Shown here one piece after another: positions 37,817-49,602 of a stretch of DNA of 64,000 bases. The DNA lies in contig NZ_KE384407.1 in NCBI RefSeq assembly GCF_000425625.1, forward strand, positions 172,188 to 236,187, read 5' to 3'. A program made the position numbers and the translations under genes. Every line of letters starts with the position of its first letter. Position 1 is the first letter of the stretch. This DNA is from Stutzerimonas azotifigens DSM 17556. Lineage in GTDB: Bacteria > Pseudomonadota > Gammaproteobacteria > Pseudomonadales > Pseudomonadaceae. The notes under the pieces are model-generated. The model was not told the origin of the DNA, made no database searches, and saw nothing but the letters and a program-made list of their open reading frames with translations.

Positions 37817-38419
37817 TCAGTCGAACATGCCGACGTGCCGCGGATGGCTGGCCACGCGCGCCAGCCATTCGCGGATCGCCGGATACGCCTCCAGCGAGAA
37901 CCCGCCCTCCTCGGCCACGTGCGTGTAGGCATAGAGCGCCACGTCGGCGATCGAGTAGGCCTCGCCGACCAGGTAGGGCGTGCGCCGCAGCTGCTGCTCC
38001 ATGACGTTCAGGGCGTGGTAGCCGTCCAGCTGCTTGGCCTCGTACTCCGCGCGACGCTCCTTCGGCAGCCCGAGATAGAGCTTGATGTAGCGCGCCACCG
38101 CGATATAGGGCTCATGGCTGTACTGCTCGAAGAACTGCCACTGTAGCACCTGGGTGCGCAGGCGCGGATCGCTCGGCAGGAACTCGCTGCCCTCGGCGAG
38201 GAAGTTGAGGATCGCGTTCGACTCCCACAGGCAGGTGCCGTCGTCCAGCTCCAGCACCGGAATCTTGCCGTTGGGATTCTTCGCCAGGAACGCCTCGGAG
38301 CGGCTCTCGCCACGCAGCACGTTCACCGCCTCCCACTGGTACGGCTGCCCGAGCAGGTGGAGCATCAGCTTGACCTTGTAGCAGTTGCCCGAGCGGTAAT
38401 CGCCATAGACCTTGTACAT
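37817..38419 (-). CDS. Glutathione S-transferase family protein
   Basis: A 200-aa cytosolic GST. The N-terminal thioredoxin-like domain begins YGDYRSGNCYKVKLMLHLL and contains KIPVLELDDGTCLWESNAIL (the cis-Pro and glutathione-binding ES). The all-alpha C-terminal domain includes AYSIADVALYAYTHVAEEGGF, the usual N-capping box region. The ATG ending at 38419 starts at this domain. The substrate cannot be named. It lies 11 bp downstream of the aminotransferase gene and may be co-transcribed with it. Confidence 0.88.
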   Translation of the reverse strand: MYKVYGDYRSGNCYKVKLMLHLLGQPYQWEAVNVLRGESRSEAFLAKNPNGKIPVLELDDGTCLWESNAILNFLAEGSEFLPSDPRLRTQVLQWQFFEQYSHEPYIAVARYIKLYLGLPKERRAEYEAKQLDGYHALNVMEQQLRRTPYLVGEAYSIADVALYAYTHVAEEGGFSLEAYPAIREWLARVASHPRHVGMFD

Positions 38420-38430
38420 GTCGGTGCCTC

Positions 38431-39597
38431 CTAGGCCGCCTCGGCCGGCAATGCCTCGCGGATCACTTCGGCCAGGCGCCGCAGCCCCTCGCCCAGGCGC
38501 TCCGGCGGCACGTGGCTGAAGTTCAGCCGCAGGTATCCCGGGTTGCGCTCCGGCTCGACGAAGAACGGCTCGCCGGGCATGAACGCCACCTGGCGCTCGA
38601 GCGCCCTGGGCAGCAGCGCGCGGGTATCGACCGGCCGCTTCAGCGCCAGCCAGAAGAACAGTCCGCCCTGCGGCACTTCCCAATCGGCCAGATCGGCGAA
38701 GTGTTCGGTCAGCGCCAACTGCATGGCGTCGCGCCGCTCGCGGTAGAAGGCACGCAATGCCGCCAGGTGCTCACGGTAGCGCTCGCTACCCAGCCATTGC
38801 AGCGCCTGCCACTGGCCGACGCGGTTGGTATGCAGGTCGGCCGCCTGCTTCAGGCGCAGCAGATGGGGGAACAGGTCCGGGCTTGCGATCAGGTAGCCCA
38901 CCCGCAGGCCCGGCAGCAGGGTCTTCGACACCGTGCCGGTATGAATCCAGCTGGCGCGCTGCAGCCGCGCCACCAGCGGGGTCGCCTCGCCGCCGTCGAA
39001 CACCAGCTCGCGGTAGGGCTCGTCCTCGATCAGGGTCACCTGGAACTCGTCCAGCAGTTCGGCGACGGCACTCCGGCGCGCCTCGCTGTAGCGCACGCCC
39101 GACGGGTTCTGGAAGGTCGGAATGAGGTAGGCGAAGGCCGGCTTGTGGTTCAGCAGGCGCTCGTGCAGCGCCTCCAGATCCGGGCCTTCGGCGGTCTGCG
39201 GGACCGCCAGGCAGTCGGCGCCGAACAGCTGGAACGACTGCAGCGCGGCCAGGTAGGTCGGCGACTCCACCAGCACCTCGGTGCCGCGGTCGATGAACAG
39301 CTTCGCCGCCAGATCGAGGGTCTGCTGCGAACCGCTGACGATCAGCACCTGGCCCGCATCGCAAGCGATGCCACGGGCGCGCGCCTCGGCGGCGATCGCC
39401 TCGCGCAGCGCCGGCTCGCCCTCGCTCATGCCGTACTGGCCCATGCTCGCCGGCATCGGCGCCCAGTCCACCTGCGGCAGCATGCCCTCGGCCGGCAGCC
39501 CGCCGGCGAAGGACATCATCCCTGGCTGCTGGGCAGCGGCGAGGATTTCACGGATGAGGGAGCTTTTGAGGCGGTCGACGCGTTCGGAGAAGGCCAT
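38431..39597 (-). CDS. PLP-dependent aminotransferase, class I/II fold
   Basis: A 388-aa fold-type I PLP enzyme of the MocR/2-aminoadipate-aminotransferase-like group without a GntR domain. PLP lysine is K225 in TGTVSKTLLPGLRVGY. FQNPSG (163-168), the Asp of LIEDEPYREL and Arg in YLRLNFSH complete the active site. It starts MAFSERVDRLKSSLIREIL and includes MMSFAGGLPAEGMLP, typical of LysN-like or valine-pyruvate-type transaminases. Exact amino acid specificity is not assigned. It is divergent from a MarR regulator. Confidence 0.88.
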   Translation of the reverse strand: MAFSERVDRLKSSLIREILAAAQQPGMMSFAGGLPAEGMLPQVDWAPMPASMGQYGMSEGEPALREAIAAEARARGIACDAGQVLIVSGSQQTLDLAAKLFIDRGTEVLVESPTYLAALQSFQLFGADCLAVPQTAEGPDLEALHERLLNHKPAFAYLIPTFQNPSGVRYSEARRSAVAELLDEFQVTLIEDEPYRELVFDGGEATPLVARLQRASWIHTGTVSKTLLPGLRVGYLIASPDLFPHLLRLKQAADLHTNRVGQWQALQWLGSERYREHLAALRAFYRERRDAMQLALTEHFADLADWEVPQGGLFFWLALKRPVDTRALLPRALERQVAFMPGEPFFVEPERNPGYLRLNFSHVPPERLGEGLRRLAEVIREALPAEAA

Positions 39598-39628
39598 GGG
39601 GACACCGGTGCGGGGGCGGGAGAAATCA

Positions 39629-39643
39629 GTCAAACTGGTTGAC
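39629..39643. promoter_or_regulatory. Candidate MarR operator between the aminotransferase and marR genes
   Basis: GTCAAACTGGTTGAC is a 15-bp dyad with 6 of 7 base pairs symmetric around T at 39636. It lies 32 bp from the aminotransferase start and 34 bp from the MarR start. On the plus strand its right arm overlaps a TTGACC -35 (39639-39644) that is 17 bp from GATAAA (39662-39667). This is the classic location for an autoregulating MarR site, but binding is inferred. Confidence 0.5.
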
Positions 39644-39676
39644 CGAAACTAACGCCGCATCGATAAAAACGTCAAT

Positions 39677-40122
39677 ATGCCTGACCTAAAAAACAGCGCC
39701 GTTCAACGCCACGTCATGGAAGTGTTCTTCCGCGGCTACCAGGCGTTCACCGCCAAGCCGGACGAGATGCTCGCCCGTCGCGGCCTGTCGCGCGTGCATC
39801 ACCGTATCCTGTTCTTCATCGCCAGCGACCCGGGGCTGAGCGTCAGCGCGCTGCTCGCCCGGCTCGGGGTGAGCAAGCAGGCGCTCAACACGCCGCTGCG
39901 CCAGCTGATCGAAATGGGGCTGGTGGACAGCCGGCCCGCCGAGGACGACAAGCGCAAGCGCCTGCTCGCCCTCACCGCCGACGGCGAGCAGCTGGAACAG
40001 CGGCTGCGCCGCGAGCAGATCCGCCACCTGCGGCGCGTGTTCGGGGACATGGGCGAAGCGGCGGTGGCCGCCTGGCTGTCGGTGAACCAGGCGCTGGCCG
40101 ACCGGCCGCCGAAGAAGAGCGC

Positions 40123-40126
<4 letters not shown>
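39677..40126 (+). CDS. MarR-family transcriptional regulator
   Basis: A 149-aa winged-helix regulator. The DNA-binding part includes LSVSALLARLGVSKQALNTPLRQLIEMGLVDSRPAEDDKRKRLLALTADG, with the recognition helix and the wing D-R-K pattern. Flanking helices form the dimer interface. It probably controls the divergent aminotransferase/GST genes through the palindrome at 39629. Its stop codon overlaps that of fleR by three bases, so it ends exactly where flagellar genes begin on the other strand. Confidence 0.9.
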
Positions 40127-41526
<1,400 letters not shown>

Positions 41527-41530
41527 GGCA

Positions 41531-42748
41531 TCACTCTCGGTTGGCGGTCAGGTCGGCGGGCAGCAGCGGCAGCACGAGGCGCGCGCAGGTGCCGAAGCCT
41601 GACCGGGATAACAGCTTGAATTCGCCGCGATGGGCACGGGCCACCGCCTGAACCACGGCCAGGCCCAGCCCCGTGCCGGTCTGGCGGGTGGTGAAGAACG
41701 GCTCGCCGAGGCGGGCGCGGATCGCCGGCGCGACTCCCGGACCGTTGTCGCTGACGCAGATCCGCAGCCTGTCGCCGCGTGCATAGAGATGGATCTTCAG
41801 CCGCGGCTGTGGGTGCGCCGCCTGCAGGCCGTTCTCGATCAGGTTGAGCAGCGCGCCGACCAGGGTGTCGCGGTTACACAGCAGCCGCCCGGCGTGGGCG
41901 TCGCACTGCCAGCGCACCGCGGCGCCCTGCAGGTGGGTCTCGGCCGCGGCCTGCAACGCCTGCAGCAACTGCCGCGGCATCAGCCGGTCGGTCAGCGGCA
42001 GGTCGCCGCGGGCGAACACCAGCATGTCGCGCACCTGGTGCTCGAGTTCCAGCAGCCGCGCCTTGAGGCGCGCGGCGAAGCGCTGCTGCTGCTCGGCCGG
42101 CAGCGGAGCGTCACTGAGGTGGCTGGCATAGAGCAGCGCGGCGGACAGCGGCGTGCGGATCTGATGGGCCAGCGAGGCGGTCATCCGCCCCAGCGCCGAC
42201 AGCCGCTCGTGACGCGCCAGCTCGGTCTGCAGGCGACGGGTTTCCGTCAGGTCGGTGAGCAGGATCAGCTGGCCGGGCTCGCCGTCCAGCGACCGCAGGG
42301 AGATGGACAGGCGGCGGCCGTCCTTCAGGGAAATCTCGTGGCCATCGTCGCGGCGCGGGGCGAAGCAGCGCGCGATGGTCGTGCGCCACAGCTCGCCCTC
42401 GAGAGGCTCGCCGAGCAGCTGCCGGGCCACCGGATTGGCTTCGCGGACCACGCCCTGGCCGTCGAGCACCACCACGCCGCCGGGCAGCGAGTCGAGCAGG
42501 CTCTGCAGGCGCTTGGCCAGGCGCTCCTTCTCGTCGAGTTCCTGTAGGCGTTGCGCGCTGACGACTTCGAGGCGGTCTTCGAGGGCGGCGACATGGGCCT
42601 GCAGCAGGCCGTGCGAATCACCGAGCTGATGGGCGATCCGCTCGACCCGCTCCAGCGACTGCCGCAGGTGCACGGGTTCCCCGCCCGAAGCGCAGGCTTC
42701 GGGACGGGCGGGACGGCTCGGCGGGGCAATCGGTTTCACAAGGCTCAC
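41531..42748 (-). CDS. fleS: Flagellar sensor histidine kinase FleS
   Basis: FleS (405 aa) phosphorylates FleR. It has an N-terminal coiled-coil region (about 28-85), a PAS domain (about 86-176, with SLPGGVVVLDGQGVVREANPVA), the dimerisation His195 in MTASLAHQIRTPLSAALLYASHL, and the ATPase lobe with LIENGLQAA, ISVSDNGPG-type CVSDNGPGVA and TGLGLAVVQAVA. No transmembrane helix is seen, so it is cytoplasmic. A sigma-54 promoter stands 40 bp upstream. Confidence 0.94.
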   Translation of the reverse strand: MSLVKPIAPPSRPARPEACASGGEPVHLRQSLERVERIAHQLGDSHGLLQAHVAALEDRLEVVSAQRLQELDEKERLAKRLQSLLDSLPGGVVVLDGQGVVREANPVARQLLGEPLEGELWRTTIARCFAPRRDDGHEISLKDGRRLSISLRSLDGEPGQLILLTDLTETRRLQTELARHERLSALGRMTASLAHQIRTPLSAALLYASHLSDAPLPAEQQQRFAARLKARLLELEHQVRDMLVFARGDLPLTDRLMPRQLLQALQAAAETHLQGAAVRWQCDAHAGRLLCNRDTLVGALLNLIENGLQAAHPQPRLKIHLYARGDRLRICVSDNGPGVAPAIRARLGEPFFTTRQTGTGLGLAVVQAVARAHRGEFKLLSRSGFGTCARLVLPLLPADLTANRE

Positions 42749-42788
42749 TCGCTGACAGGCGTCGGAAGATTGTCACTGTCAGCGTGAT

Positions 42789-42803
42789 TGCAAGCCCCGT
42801 GCC
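42789..42803 (-). promoter_or_regulatory. Sigma-54 (RpoN) promoter of fleSR
   Basis: The minus strand reads GGCACGGGGCTTGCA, fitting the -24/-12 consensus GGCAC-N5-TTGCA with no mismatch in the invariant GG and GC. It lies 41 bp before the fleS start. In P. aeruginosa the fleSR genes are transcribed by RpoN with FleQ, so function is expected. Confidence 0.85.
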
Positions 42804-42837
42804 TGCATGAAGGATGTATGGAAGCCGGCGCGTCCGG

Positions 42838-44310
<1,473 letters not shown>

Positions 44311-44393
44311 TCTTTTTCCAGGTCTCTTTTCGCCGAGATAGGAGGCCTGCCGAGACGCAACCAGGCGGGTTCGACAAACGGCAGAACGCCATT

Positions 44394-44422
44394 AGTTAAG
44401 TTAAAAATGCGCACTGAGTCAA
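44394..44422 (-). promoter_or_regulatory. Probable sigma-70 promoter of fleQ
   Basis: On the minus strand TTGACT (44417-44422) and TTAACT (44394-44399) are 17 bp apart, in an AT-rich patch 84 bp before the fleQ start. The -35 matches 5 of 6 and the -10 about 3 of 6. A sigma-70 promoter is expected since fleQ heads the hierarchy; a nearby Vfr site was not identified. Confidence 0.5.
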
Positions 44423-44523
44423 ATTTATGACGTGACAATTTCGCTGCGGAGCCGGGCGTCAACTTCCCGCGCGGAACAAAAGAGGCGAGCGTGCGGGCAA
44501 TCCGCTGCGAAAAACCGGGAAAA

Positions 44524-44555
44524 GCAGGCAAACCGCCGGGCGTCCGCCTGCCTGC
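44524..44555 (-). terminator. Weak hairpin terminator after the FliT-like gene
   Basis: GCAGGCA (44524-44530) and TGCCTGC (44549-44555) form a 7-bp stem with an 18-base GC-rich loop just past the gene end. On the minus strand a CTTTTCC stretch follows. The loop is long, so this is a moderate call. It would insulate fleQ from the upstream sigma-28 transcript. Confidence 0.4.
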
Positions 44556-44560
44556 ATGAA

Positions 44561-44857
44561 TCAGCCGAACAGCTGATAGACCTTGGCGCCCTGCTGGGAC
44601 TGATTGAGCTGCAGCAACTCGCTGGCCAGCCGACGCTTTTCGTTCTGGCACATATCGACCAACTGGCGGTAGAGATCGAGCAGCTCCTGCATGCGCTCGC
44701 GCACCAGTTCCACGTCGCGCTGGGGTTCGCGCATGGCCTCGTCGACGGCCTGGCGGCACTGCAGATCCAATTCGCCGATCGCGCTCCAGTCCTGCCGCTG
44801 CAGCGCTTCGCGCAAGGCGGTGCCCGTCTCTTCCAGGCGTTTGACCGATGCATTCAT
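44561..44857 (-). CDS. FliT-family flagellar export chaperone (FleP-like)
   Basis: A 98-aa all-helical protein beginning MNASVKRLEETGTALREALQRQDW and ending QSQQGAKVYQLFG, with heptad-like charge patterns. By size, helical character and place next to fleQ it matches the FliT-like chaperone gene (fleP) of P. aeruginosa, which lies between fliS and fleQ. FliT proteins hold filament-cap protein FliD before export. Similarity is low-complexity, so the name is largely from context. The ATG ending at 44857 follows GGGAGTGG. A sigma-28 promoter lies 82 bp upstream. No fliD or fliS is adjacent. Confidence 0.75.
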   Translation of the reverse strand: MNASVKRLEETGTALREALQRQDWSAIGELDLQCRQAVDEAMREPQRDVELVRERMQELLDLYRQLVDMCQNEKRRLASELLQLNQSQQGAKVYQLFG

Positions 44858-44938
44858 CAACAACCACTCCCGCTTCTGATCGCCGCCAGGATCGTGCGGC
44901 CGTCATCCGAGCAGCCGTCTGTGGCTGCTGCTTCCCTC

Positions 44939-44965
44939 TTATCGGCACCGGTGCGCGCACCTTTA
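44939..44965 (-). promoter_or_regulatory. Sigma-28 (FliA) promoter of the FliT-like gene
   Basis: The minus strand has TAAA (44962-44965), then exactly 15 bases, then GCCGATAA (44939-44946), a perfect match to the FliA consensus TAAA-N15-GCCGATAA. It starts one or two bases past the upstream lipoprotein stop and directs transcription to the FliT-like gene about 80 bp away. Its exactness makes chance unlikely in GC-rich DNA. A 7-bp hairpin (44910-44929) lies in the predicted leader. Confidence 0.85.
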
Positions 44966-44967
44966 GC

Positions 44968-45399
44968 TCAATATCGGCTGCGCAGTCCCGGCGGTACGCT
45001 CGGCGCGGGCACCGGCTCCCAGGGGCCTTCGGGGCGCGGCGCACACAGCCAGTCACCGTCCCAGCGATAGTAGAGCCGCTCGCGGTAGAACAGCTCAGAG
45101 CCCTCCACCACGTAGACGCCCAGCCGGTTGTCCCAGTGCGCGTCGACATGCGGTGGCGGCGCATAGCGCGGGTGGCTTTTCTGCGTGGCCGGCGGGCGGG
45201 GCGCCGGCGTGCTCTGCACCGGCGGCGGGGTGATCACCGGACGGCTGGGCTCCTGCGCCGGCGGAACGGGTTCGGGCGCCGGCTGCGGTGCCGGCTGGCT
45301 GCTGTAGGGATTGCCGGCACAGGCGGCCAGCCCGAGGGCCAGCCCCAGGATGGCCACGCCTCGTCCCAACCGCCCCGCCACCCGCTGGCTGTCCCGCAT
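44968..45399 (-). CDS. Proline-rich lipoprotein of unknown function
   Basis: A 143-aa predicted lipoprotein. The signal peptide ends in the lipobox LGLAACAG, so the mature protein starts at that Cys. A Pro/Ala/Gln-rich linker (about 35-85) leads to a C-terminal WDNRLGVYVVEGSELFYRERLYYRWDGDWLCAPRPEGPW region, similar in pattern to WxxGxW lipoprotein repeats. I chose the ATG ending at 45399, which has GGAGAAGG before it; an ATG four codons upstream lacks a ribosome site. It follows ccmI by 32 bp on the same strand. Confidence 0.7.
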   Translation of the reverse strand: MRDSQRVAGRLGRGVAILGLALGLAACAGNPYSSQPAPQPAPEPVPPAQEPSRPVITPPPVQSTPAPRPPATQKSHPRYAPPPHVDAHWDNRLGVYVVEGSELFYRERLYYRWDGDWLCAPRPEGPWEPVPAPSVPPGLRSRY

Positions 45400-45431
45400 G
45401 CCCTTCTCCATTCCGTTACCGCGTTGTCAGG

Positions 45432-46631
45432 TCACTCCGGCCGGTCCACCGAGAGTTCAACCGGCCCATCGGCCGCCGACGGCTCGAGCGGTTCGCTCTG
45501 GCCCAGCCACTCCCCGCGCATGGCGTCGCCCTCGCGGGACACGCGCGCCATCAATCTGATCCTATCGAAGCCCGACAGTTTCAACTGCGGCATCATCGCG
45601 TCGGCGTCGCTCAGCGTCACGGTCGCCGGCAACTGGTCGACCGACAGGCGCTTGACCGCCAGCGGCATCGGCGGGCCCGAGACCGCGCGGGCGAAGACGA
45701 ACACGCTGTCGCCCGGCTGCACCTGCGCCCTCACCTCGGGCGCGAGGCTGACCCGCACCTGCAGCTCGGTGGCCGGCGCTTCGGCCTGCCCCTGCGCCGG
45801 CGCAGCGCCGCCGTCGATCTGTGCACGGGCGCGCTCGATGCCGGCGCGGATCGCCTGGCGCGACGGGTCCTCCTGCGGCAGGGTCGCCACCAGGCGCTCC
45901 CAGAAATCCACCGCCTCCTGGAAGCGGCCGTCCTCGAAGGCGGCGATGCCGAGCAGCCCGAGGCTGGTGCTGTCGTGCGGGTCGCCGCGCAGGGCTTCCT
46001 CGGTCAGCGTCTGCAGCTGCGGCGTCCACTTGCGGCCCTCGGCGAAGTACAGCGCCTGCGCCCATTGGCCGAGCAGTTCGGGCTGGCGTCCGGCCAGCTC
46101 GACCACCCGTTCGAAGGCCTTGGCCGCCTCCGCCGAGCGCTCCTGCGCCATGTAGGCACGCCCCAGGAAGTACCAGCCCTCGGCCGATTCCGGCTGGGCG
46201 CGTACCGCCTGTTCCAGGCGGCCGATCATGTCCTCGACCGAGCGCGGCTGCTCGGCGAACTGCCGGGCCAGTTGCAGCCTGTCGCTCGCGCCCCAGTGCA
46301 GGTAGAGGCCGAAGGCCACGGCCGGCACCAGCAGGGTCGCCAGCAACGGCACCGCCCGTCCGAGCCGGGCACCCTTGCGGGCCTCGGCGCCCTCGGTGTC
46401 CTCGAGCAGCTCGCGGGCCGCCTCGACGCGGCCCGCCTCGTGCTGTTCACCGGACAGCGTGCCGGCCGCGCGCTGGGCATCCAGCTCGGCCAGGCGCTCC
46501 TGATAGAGGGCCACGTTGAGGGCCGTGCGGTCCTCTTCGGCCTGCGACCGCCGACCACGAACCAGCGGCAGCAGCAGGAACGCCAGCGCCGCCAGCAACA
46601 GCAGGCCGGCGCCAATCCACAGATCGATCAT
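45432..46631 (-). CDS. ccmI: Cytochrome c biogenesis protein CcmI
   Basis: CcmI (399 aa) brings apocytochrome c to the haem-ligation complex CcmFH. Its N-terminal part has two transmembrane helices (about 3-22 and 93-113) around a cytoplasmic loop ([17 protein letters not shown]). The rest is periplasmic with TPR repeats (for example [56 protein letters not shown]) and a C-terminal beta domain. It is the last ccm gene, overlapping ccmH by 4 bp. Confidence 0.94.
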   Translation of the reverse strand: MIDLWIGAGLLLLAALAFLLLPLVRGRRSQAEEDRTALNVALYQERLAELDAQRAAGTLSGEQHEAGRVEAARELLEDTEGAEARKGARLGRAVPLLATLLVPAVAFGLYLHWGASDRLQLARQFAEQPRSVEDMIGRLEQAVRAQPESAEGWYFLGRAYMAQERSAEAAKAFERVVELAGRQPELLGQWAQALYFAEGRKWTPQLQTLTEEALRGDPHDSTSLGLLGIAAFEDGRFQEAVDFWERLVATLPQEDPSRQAIRAGIERARAQIDGGAAPAQGQAEAPATELQVRVSLAPEVRAQVQPGDSVFVFARAVSGPPMPLAVKRLSVDQLPATVTLSDADAMMPQLKLSGFDRIRLMARVSREGDAMRGEWLGQSEPLEPSAADGPVELSVDRPE

Positions 46632-47098
46632 TTCCTGTTTTCCAGCAGCGAGGCGAGGCGTTCACGCTCGGCCTCGGAAAGCGAATGGTTCTCGGGGCGG
46701 GCTGCCCCGCGGCGACGGCGCACGAGCATCACGACCACCACCCCGAAGCCGATCACCAGCAGGCCGGCGGGGCCGTACCAGAGCAGCAGCGTGGTGCTGT
46801 TGAGCGGCGGCCGGTAGCGCACGAAGTCGCCGTAGCGGGCCACCAGGTAATCGACGATTTCGTCGTTGCTGCGGCCCTCTTCCAGCATCCGGTAGATTTC
46901 CCGGCGCAGGTCCATGGCGATCGGCGAGTTGGAGTCGGCGATGTTCTGGTTCTGGCACTTCGGGCAGCGCAGTTCCTCGGTCAGCGTGCGGTAACGCTCG
47001 CGCTCGGCTTCGCTGTCGAATTCGTAGGTATCGATGGCCGCATGGGCAACCGTGAGGCCCAGGCCGAACACCAGGGCGGCGATCAGGCGCTTCATCAC
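46628..47098 (-). CDS. ccmH: Cytochrome c biogenesis protein CcmH
   Basis: CcmH (156 aa) reduces the apocytochrome CXXCH thiols before haem attachment. It has a signal sequence (about 1-20), the active-site motif [10 protein letters not shown] with C45 and C48, and a transmembrane helix near 105-127 ([23 protein letters not shown]). It is the short CcmH form, with the TPR portion encoded separately as ccmI. It overlaps both ccmG and ccmI by 4 bp (ATGA). Confidence 0.95.
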   Translation of the reverse strand: MMKRLIAALVFGLGLTVAHAAIDTYEFDSEAERERYRTLTEELRCPKCQNQNIADSNSPIAMDLRREIYRMLEEGRSNDEIVDYLVARYGDFVRYRPPLNSTTLLLWYGPAGLLVIGFGVVVVMLVRRRRGAARPENHSLSEAERERLASLLENRK

Positions 47099-47625
47099 TG
47101 GTCCACCAGTTCCTGGTACAGCGGGGCGATCTGCTCGCGCCAGACGCGCTCGTCGATCACGCCCACGTACTTGTGCCGGATGATGCCGTCCTTATCGATG
47201 AGGAAGGTCTCGGGCGCGCCGTACACGCCCAGGTCCAGGCCGAGGTTGCCGTCGGCATCGCTGACGTTCAGCTGGTAGGGATCGTGGAAGTCGCGCAGCC
47301 AGACCTGCGCGGCGGCGTTGTCGTCCTTGTAGTTGATGCCGTGGATCACCACGCCCTGGGACGCGAGCTGGTTGAGCACCGGGTGCTCGACCTTGCAGGC
47401 CACGCACCAGGTGCCCCAGACGTTGACCAGCGCCGCCCGGCCCTTGAGGTCGGCCTCGGTGATCGCCGGCTCGCCTGCCTGAACCGAGGGCAGGGAAAAG
47501 GCCGGGAAGGGCTTGCCGATCAGCGCCGAGGGCAGCTCGGAGGGATCGAGGAACAGGCCGCGGTAAAGGAACACTGCCACGCCGAGGAAGATCACCAGCG
47601 GCAACAGCAACAGCACACGTCTCAT
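47095..47625 (-). CDS. ccmG: Thiol:disulfide interchange protein CcmG (DsbE)
   Basis: CcmG (176 aa) is a membrane-anchored periplasmic thioredoxin-like reductant in cytochrome c maturation. An N-terminal anchor (about 4-22) precedes the thioredoxin fold with GTWCVACKVEHP (C74, C77) and the Pro loop in DLGVYGAPETFLID. It passes electrons from DsbD-type proteins to CcmH and apocytochrome. It is 3 bp after ccmF and overlaps ccmH. Confidence 0.95.
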   Translation of the reverse strand: MRRVLLLLPLVIFLGVAVFLYRGLFLDPSELPSALIGKPFPAFSLPSVQAGEPAITEADLKGRAALVNVWGTWCVACKVEHPVLNQLASQGVVIHGINYKDDNAAAQVWLRDFHDPYQLNVSDADGNLGLDLGVYGAPETFLIDKDGIIRHKYVGVIDERVWREQIAPLYQELVDQ

Positions 47626-47628
47626 CGG

Positions 47629-49602
47629 TCAGGCTCCTTGTTCGGCGAGGCCGAGCGCCTCGCGCACGCGCGTACGCACCTTGACCCGGTAGCGGCGGTC
47701 GCTGGCCGCCAGCAGGCCACCGAGGCCCATCAGCAGCCCGCCCAGCCAGATCCAGCGCACGAAAGGCTTGATGTGCACGCGCACGGCCCAGGCGCCGTTC
47801 TCCAGCGGCTCGCCGAGCGCGACATAGAGGTCGCGAGTGAAGCCGGCATCGATGCCGGCCTCGGTCATGGGCATCTGCTGCACGGTGTAGAGGCGCTTCT
47901 CCGGATGCAGCACGGCGACCTCCCGGCCCTCGTCGAGCACGCGGACGGTGGCGCGATCGGAGGTGTAGTTCGGCCCCTCGTGGTGCGCGGCGCCCTCGAA
48001 GACGAAGCGGTAGCCGCCGAGCTCGAGCGATTCGCCCGGCGCCAGGCGCAGGTCGCGCTCGGCGCTCTGCTGGCTGGACAGCACGATGCCGAGCGCGCAG
48101 ACGGCGATGCCGAAGTGCGCCAGCTGCATGCCCCAGTAGCTGCGCGACAGGCCGCGCGCGCCCCTGACCAGGCCCTTGTGGCGGGTCTTGTCGAGCAGGT
48201 CGCGCACGCCGGCGGCGACCACCCAGGCCGCCAGCAGGCAGGCCGCCAGCACCGCCCAGTGGAAATCGCCGAACAGCAGCGAGGCCAGGCCGCCGAGCAC
48301 CACGCTGGCGAGCAGGATCGGCATCAGCATGCCCAGCAGCCATTTCACCGGCGTGTCCTTCCAGCGCACCAGCACGCCGACCGCCAGGACCAGCATGAGC
48401 AGCGCCATCAGCGGCAGGAACAGCGCATTGAAGTACGGCGGGCCGACCGACAGCTTGGCGCCGGAGAGCGCGTCGAGCAGCAGCGGGTAGAGCGTGCCGA
48501 GCAGGATGGTGGCGGTCGCCACCACCAGCAGGATGTTGTTGACCAGCAGCAAGGTCTCGCGCGACCAGAGCGCGAAGCCGATCTGGCTCTTGACCGCCGG
48601 CGCGCGCAGGGCGAACAGCGTCAGCGAGCCGCCGACCACCAGCAGCAGGAAGCAGAGGATGAACACGCCCCGCTCCGGGTCGGTGGCGAACGCGTGTACC
48701 GAGGTGAGCACGCCGGAGCGGACCAGGAAGGTGCCGAGCAGGCTCAGCGAGAAGGCGGCGATCGCCAGCAGCACGGTCCAGCTCTTGAACACCCCGCGCT
48801 TCTCGGTCACCGCCAGCGAATGGATGAGCGCAGTGCCGACCAGCCAGGGCATGAAGGAAGCGTTCTCCACCGGGTCCCAGAACCACCAGCCACCCCAGCC
48901 CAGCTCGTAGTAGGCCCACCAGGAGCCGAGCACGATGCCGATGCCGAGGAAGGTCCAGGCCACCAGCGTCCAGGGCCGCGACCAGCGCGCCCAGGCCGCG
49001 TCCAGGCGGCCGCCGAGCAGCGCGGCGATGGCGAAGGCGAAGGCCACCGAGAAGCCCACGTAGCCCATGTACAGCATCGGCGGATGGACGATCAGGCCGA
49101 AATCCTGCAGCAACGGGTTGAGGTCCCGGCCGTCGGCCGGCGCCTGCGGCAGCAGCCGCTCGAAGGGGTTGGAGGTGATGATCAGGAACAGCAGGAAGCC
49201 GATGCTGATCAGCCCCATCACGCCGAGCACGCGGGCCAGCATCTCCTCCGGCAGCTGCCGCGAGAAGATCGACACGGCGAAGGTCCAGCCGGCGAGGATG
49301 AACGCCCAGAGCAGCAGCGAGCCCTCGTGCGCGCCCCATACGGCGCTGAACTTGTAGTACCAGGGCAAGGCGCTGTTGGAGTTGGAGGCCACGTAGGCGA
49401 CGGTGAAGTCGTCGACCAGGAAGGCCTGGGTCAGGCAGGCGAAGGAGAACGCGAGAAAGGCGAACTGCCCCCAGGCGGCCGGCTGCGCCAGGCCCATCCA
49501 CTGCCGGTCGCCGCGCCAGGCGCCGATCAGCGGCAGCGTGCCCTGCACCACCGCCAGGCACAGCGCGAGGATCATCGCCAGGTGGCCGAGCTCCGGGATC
49601 AT
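47629..49602 (-). CDS. ccmF: Haem lyase CcmF
   Basis: CcmF (657 aa) is the large integral membrane haem lyase that covalently attaches haem to apocytochrome c. It has about 15 membrane segments, the WWD tryptophan-rich motif ([24 protein letters not shown]) and conserved His residues for haem b. It is the core of the CcmFGHI ligation complex. It overlaps ccmE by 4 bp. Length is normal. Confidence 0.97.
   Translation of the reverse strand: MIPELGHLAMILALCLAVVQGTLPLIGAWRGDRQWMGLAQPAAWGQFAFLAFSFACLTQAFLVDDFTVAYVASNSNSALPWYYKFSAVWGAHEGSLLLWAFILAGWTFAVSIFSRQLPEEMLARVLGVMGLISIGFLLFLIITSNPFERLLPQAPADGRDLNPLLQDFGLIVHPPMLYMGYVGFSVAFAFAIAALLGGRLDAAWARWSRPWTLVAWTFLGIGIVLGSWWAYYELGWGGWWFWDPVENASFMPWLVGTALIHSLAVTEKRGVFKSWTVLLAIAAFSLSLLGTFLVRSGVLTSVHAFATDPERGVFILCFLLLVVGGSLTLFALRAPAVKSQIGFALWSRETLLLVNNILLVVATATILLGTLYPLLLDALSGAKLSVGPPYFNALFLPLMALLMLVLAVGVLVRWKDTPVKWLLGMLMPILLASVVLGGLASLLFGDFHWAVLAACLLAAWVVAAGVRDLLDKTRHKGLVRGARGLSRSYWGMQLAHFGIAVCALGIVLSSQQSAERDLRLAPGESLELGGYRFVFEGAAHHEGPNYTSDRATVRVLDEGREVAVLHPEKRLYTVQQMPMTEAGIDAGFTRDLYVALGEPLENGAWAVRVHIKPFVRWIWLGGLLMGLGGLLAASDRRYRVKVRTRVREALGLAEQGA

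Noticed and set aside
44910-44929. Hairpin AGCAGCC/GGCTGCT as terminator of the lipoprotein gene
   Set aside because: No T-run follows it on the minus strand, and it lies downstream of the sigma-28 promoter, inside the leader of the next gene.
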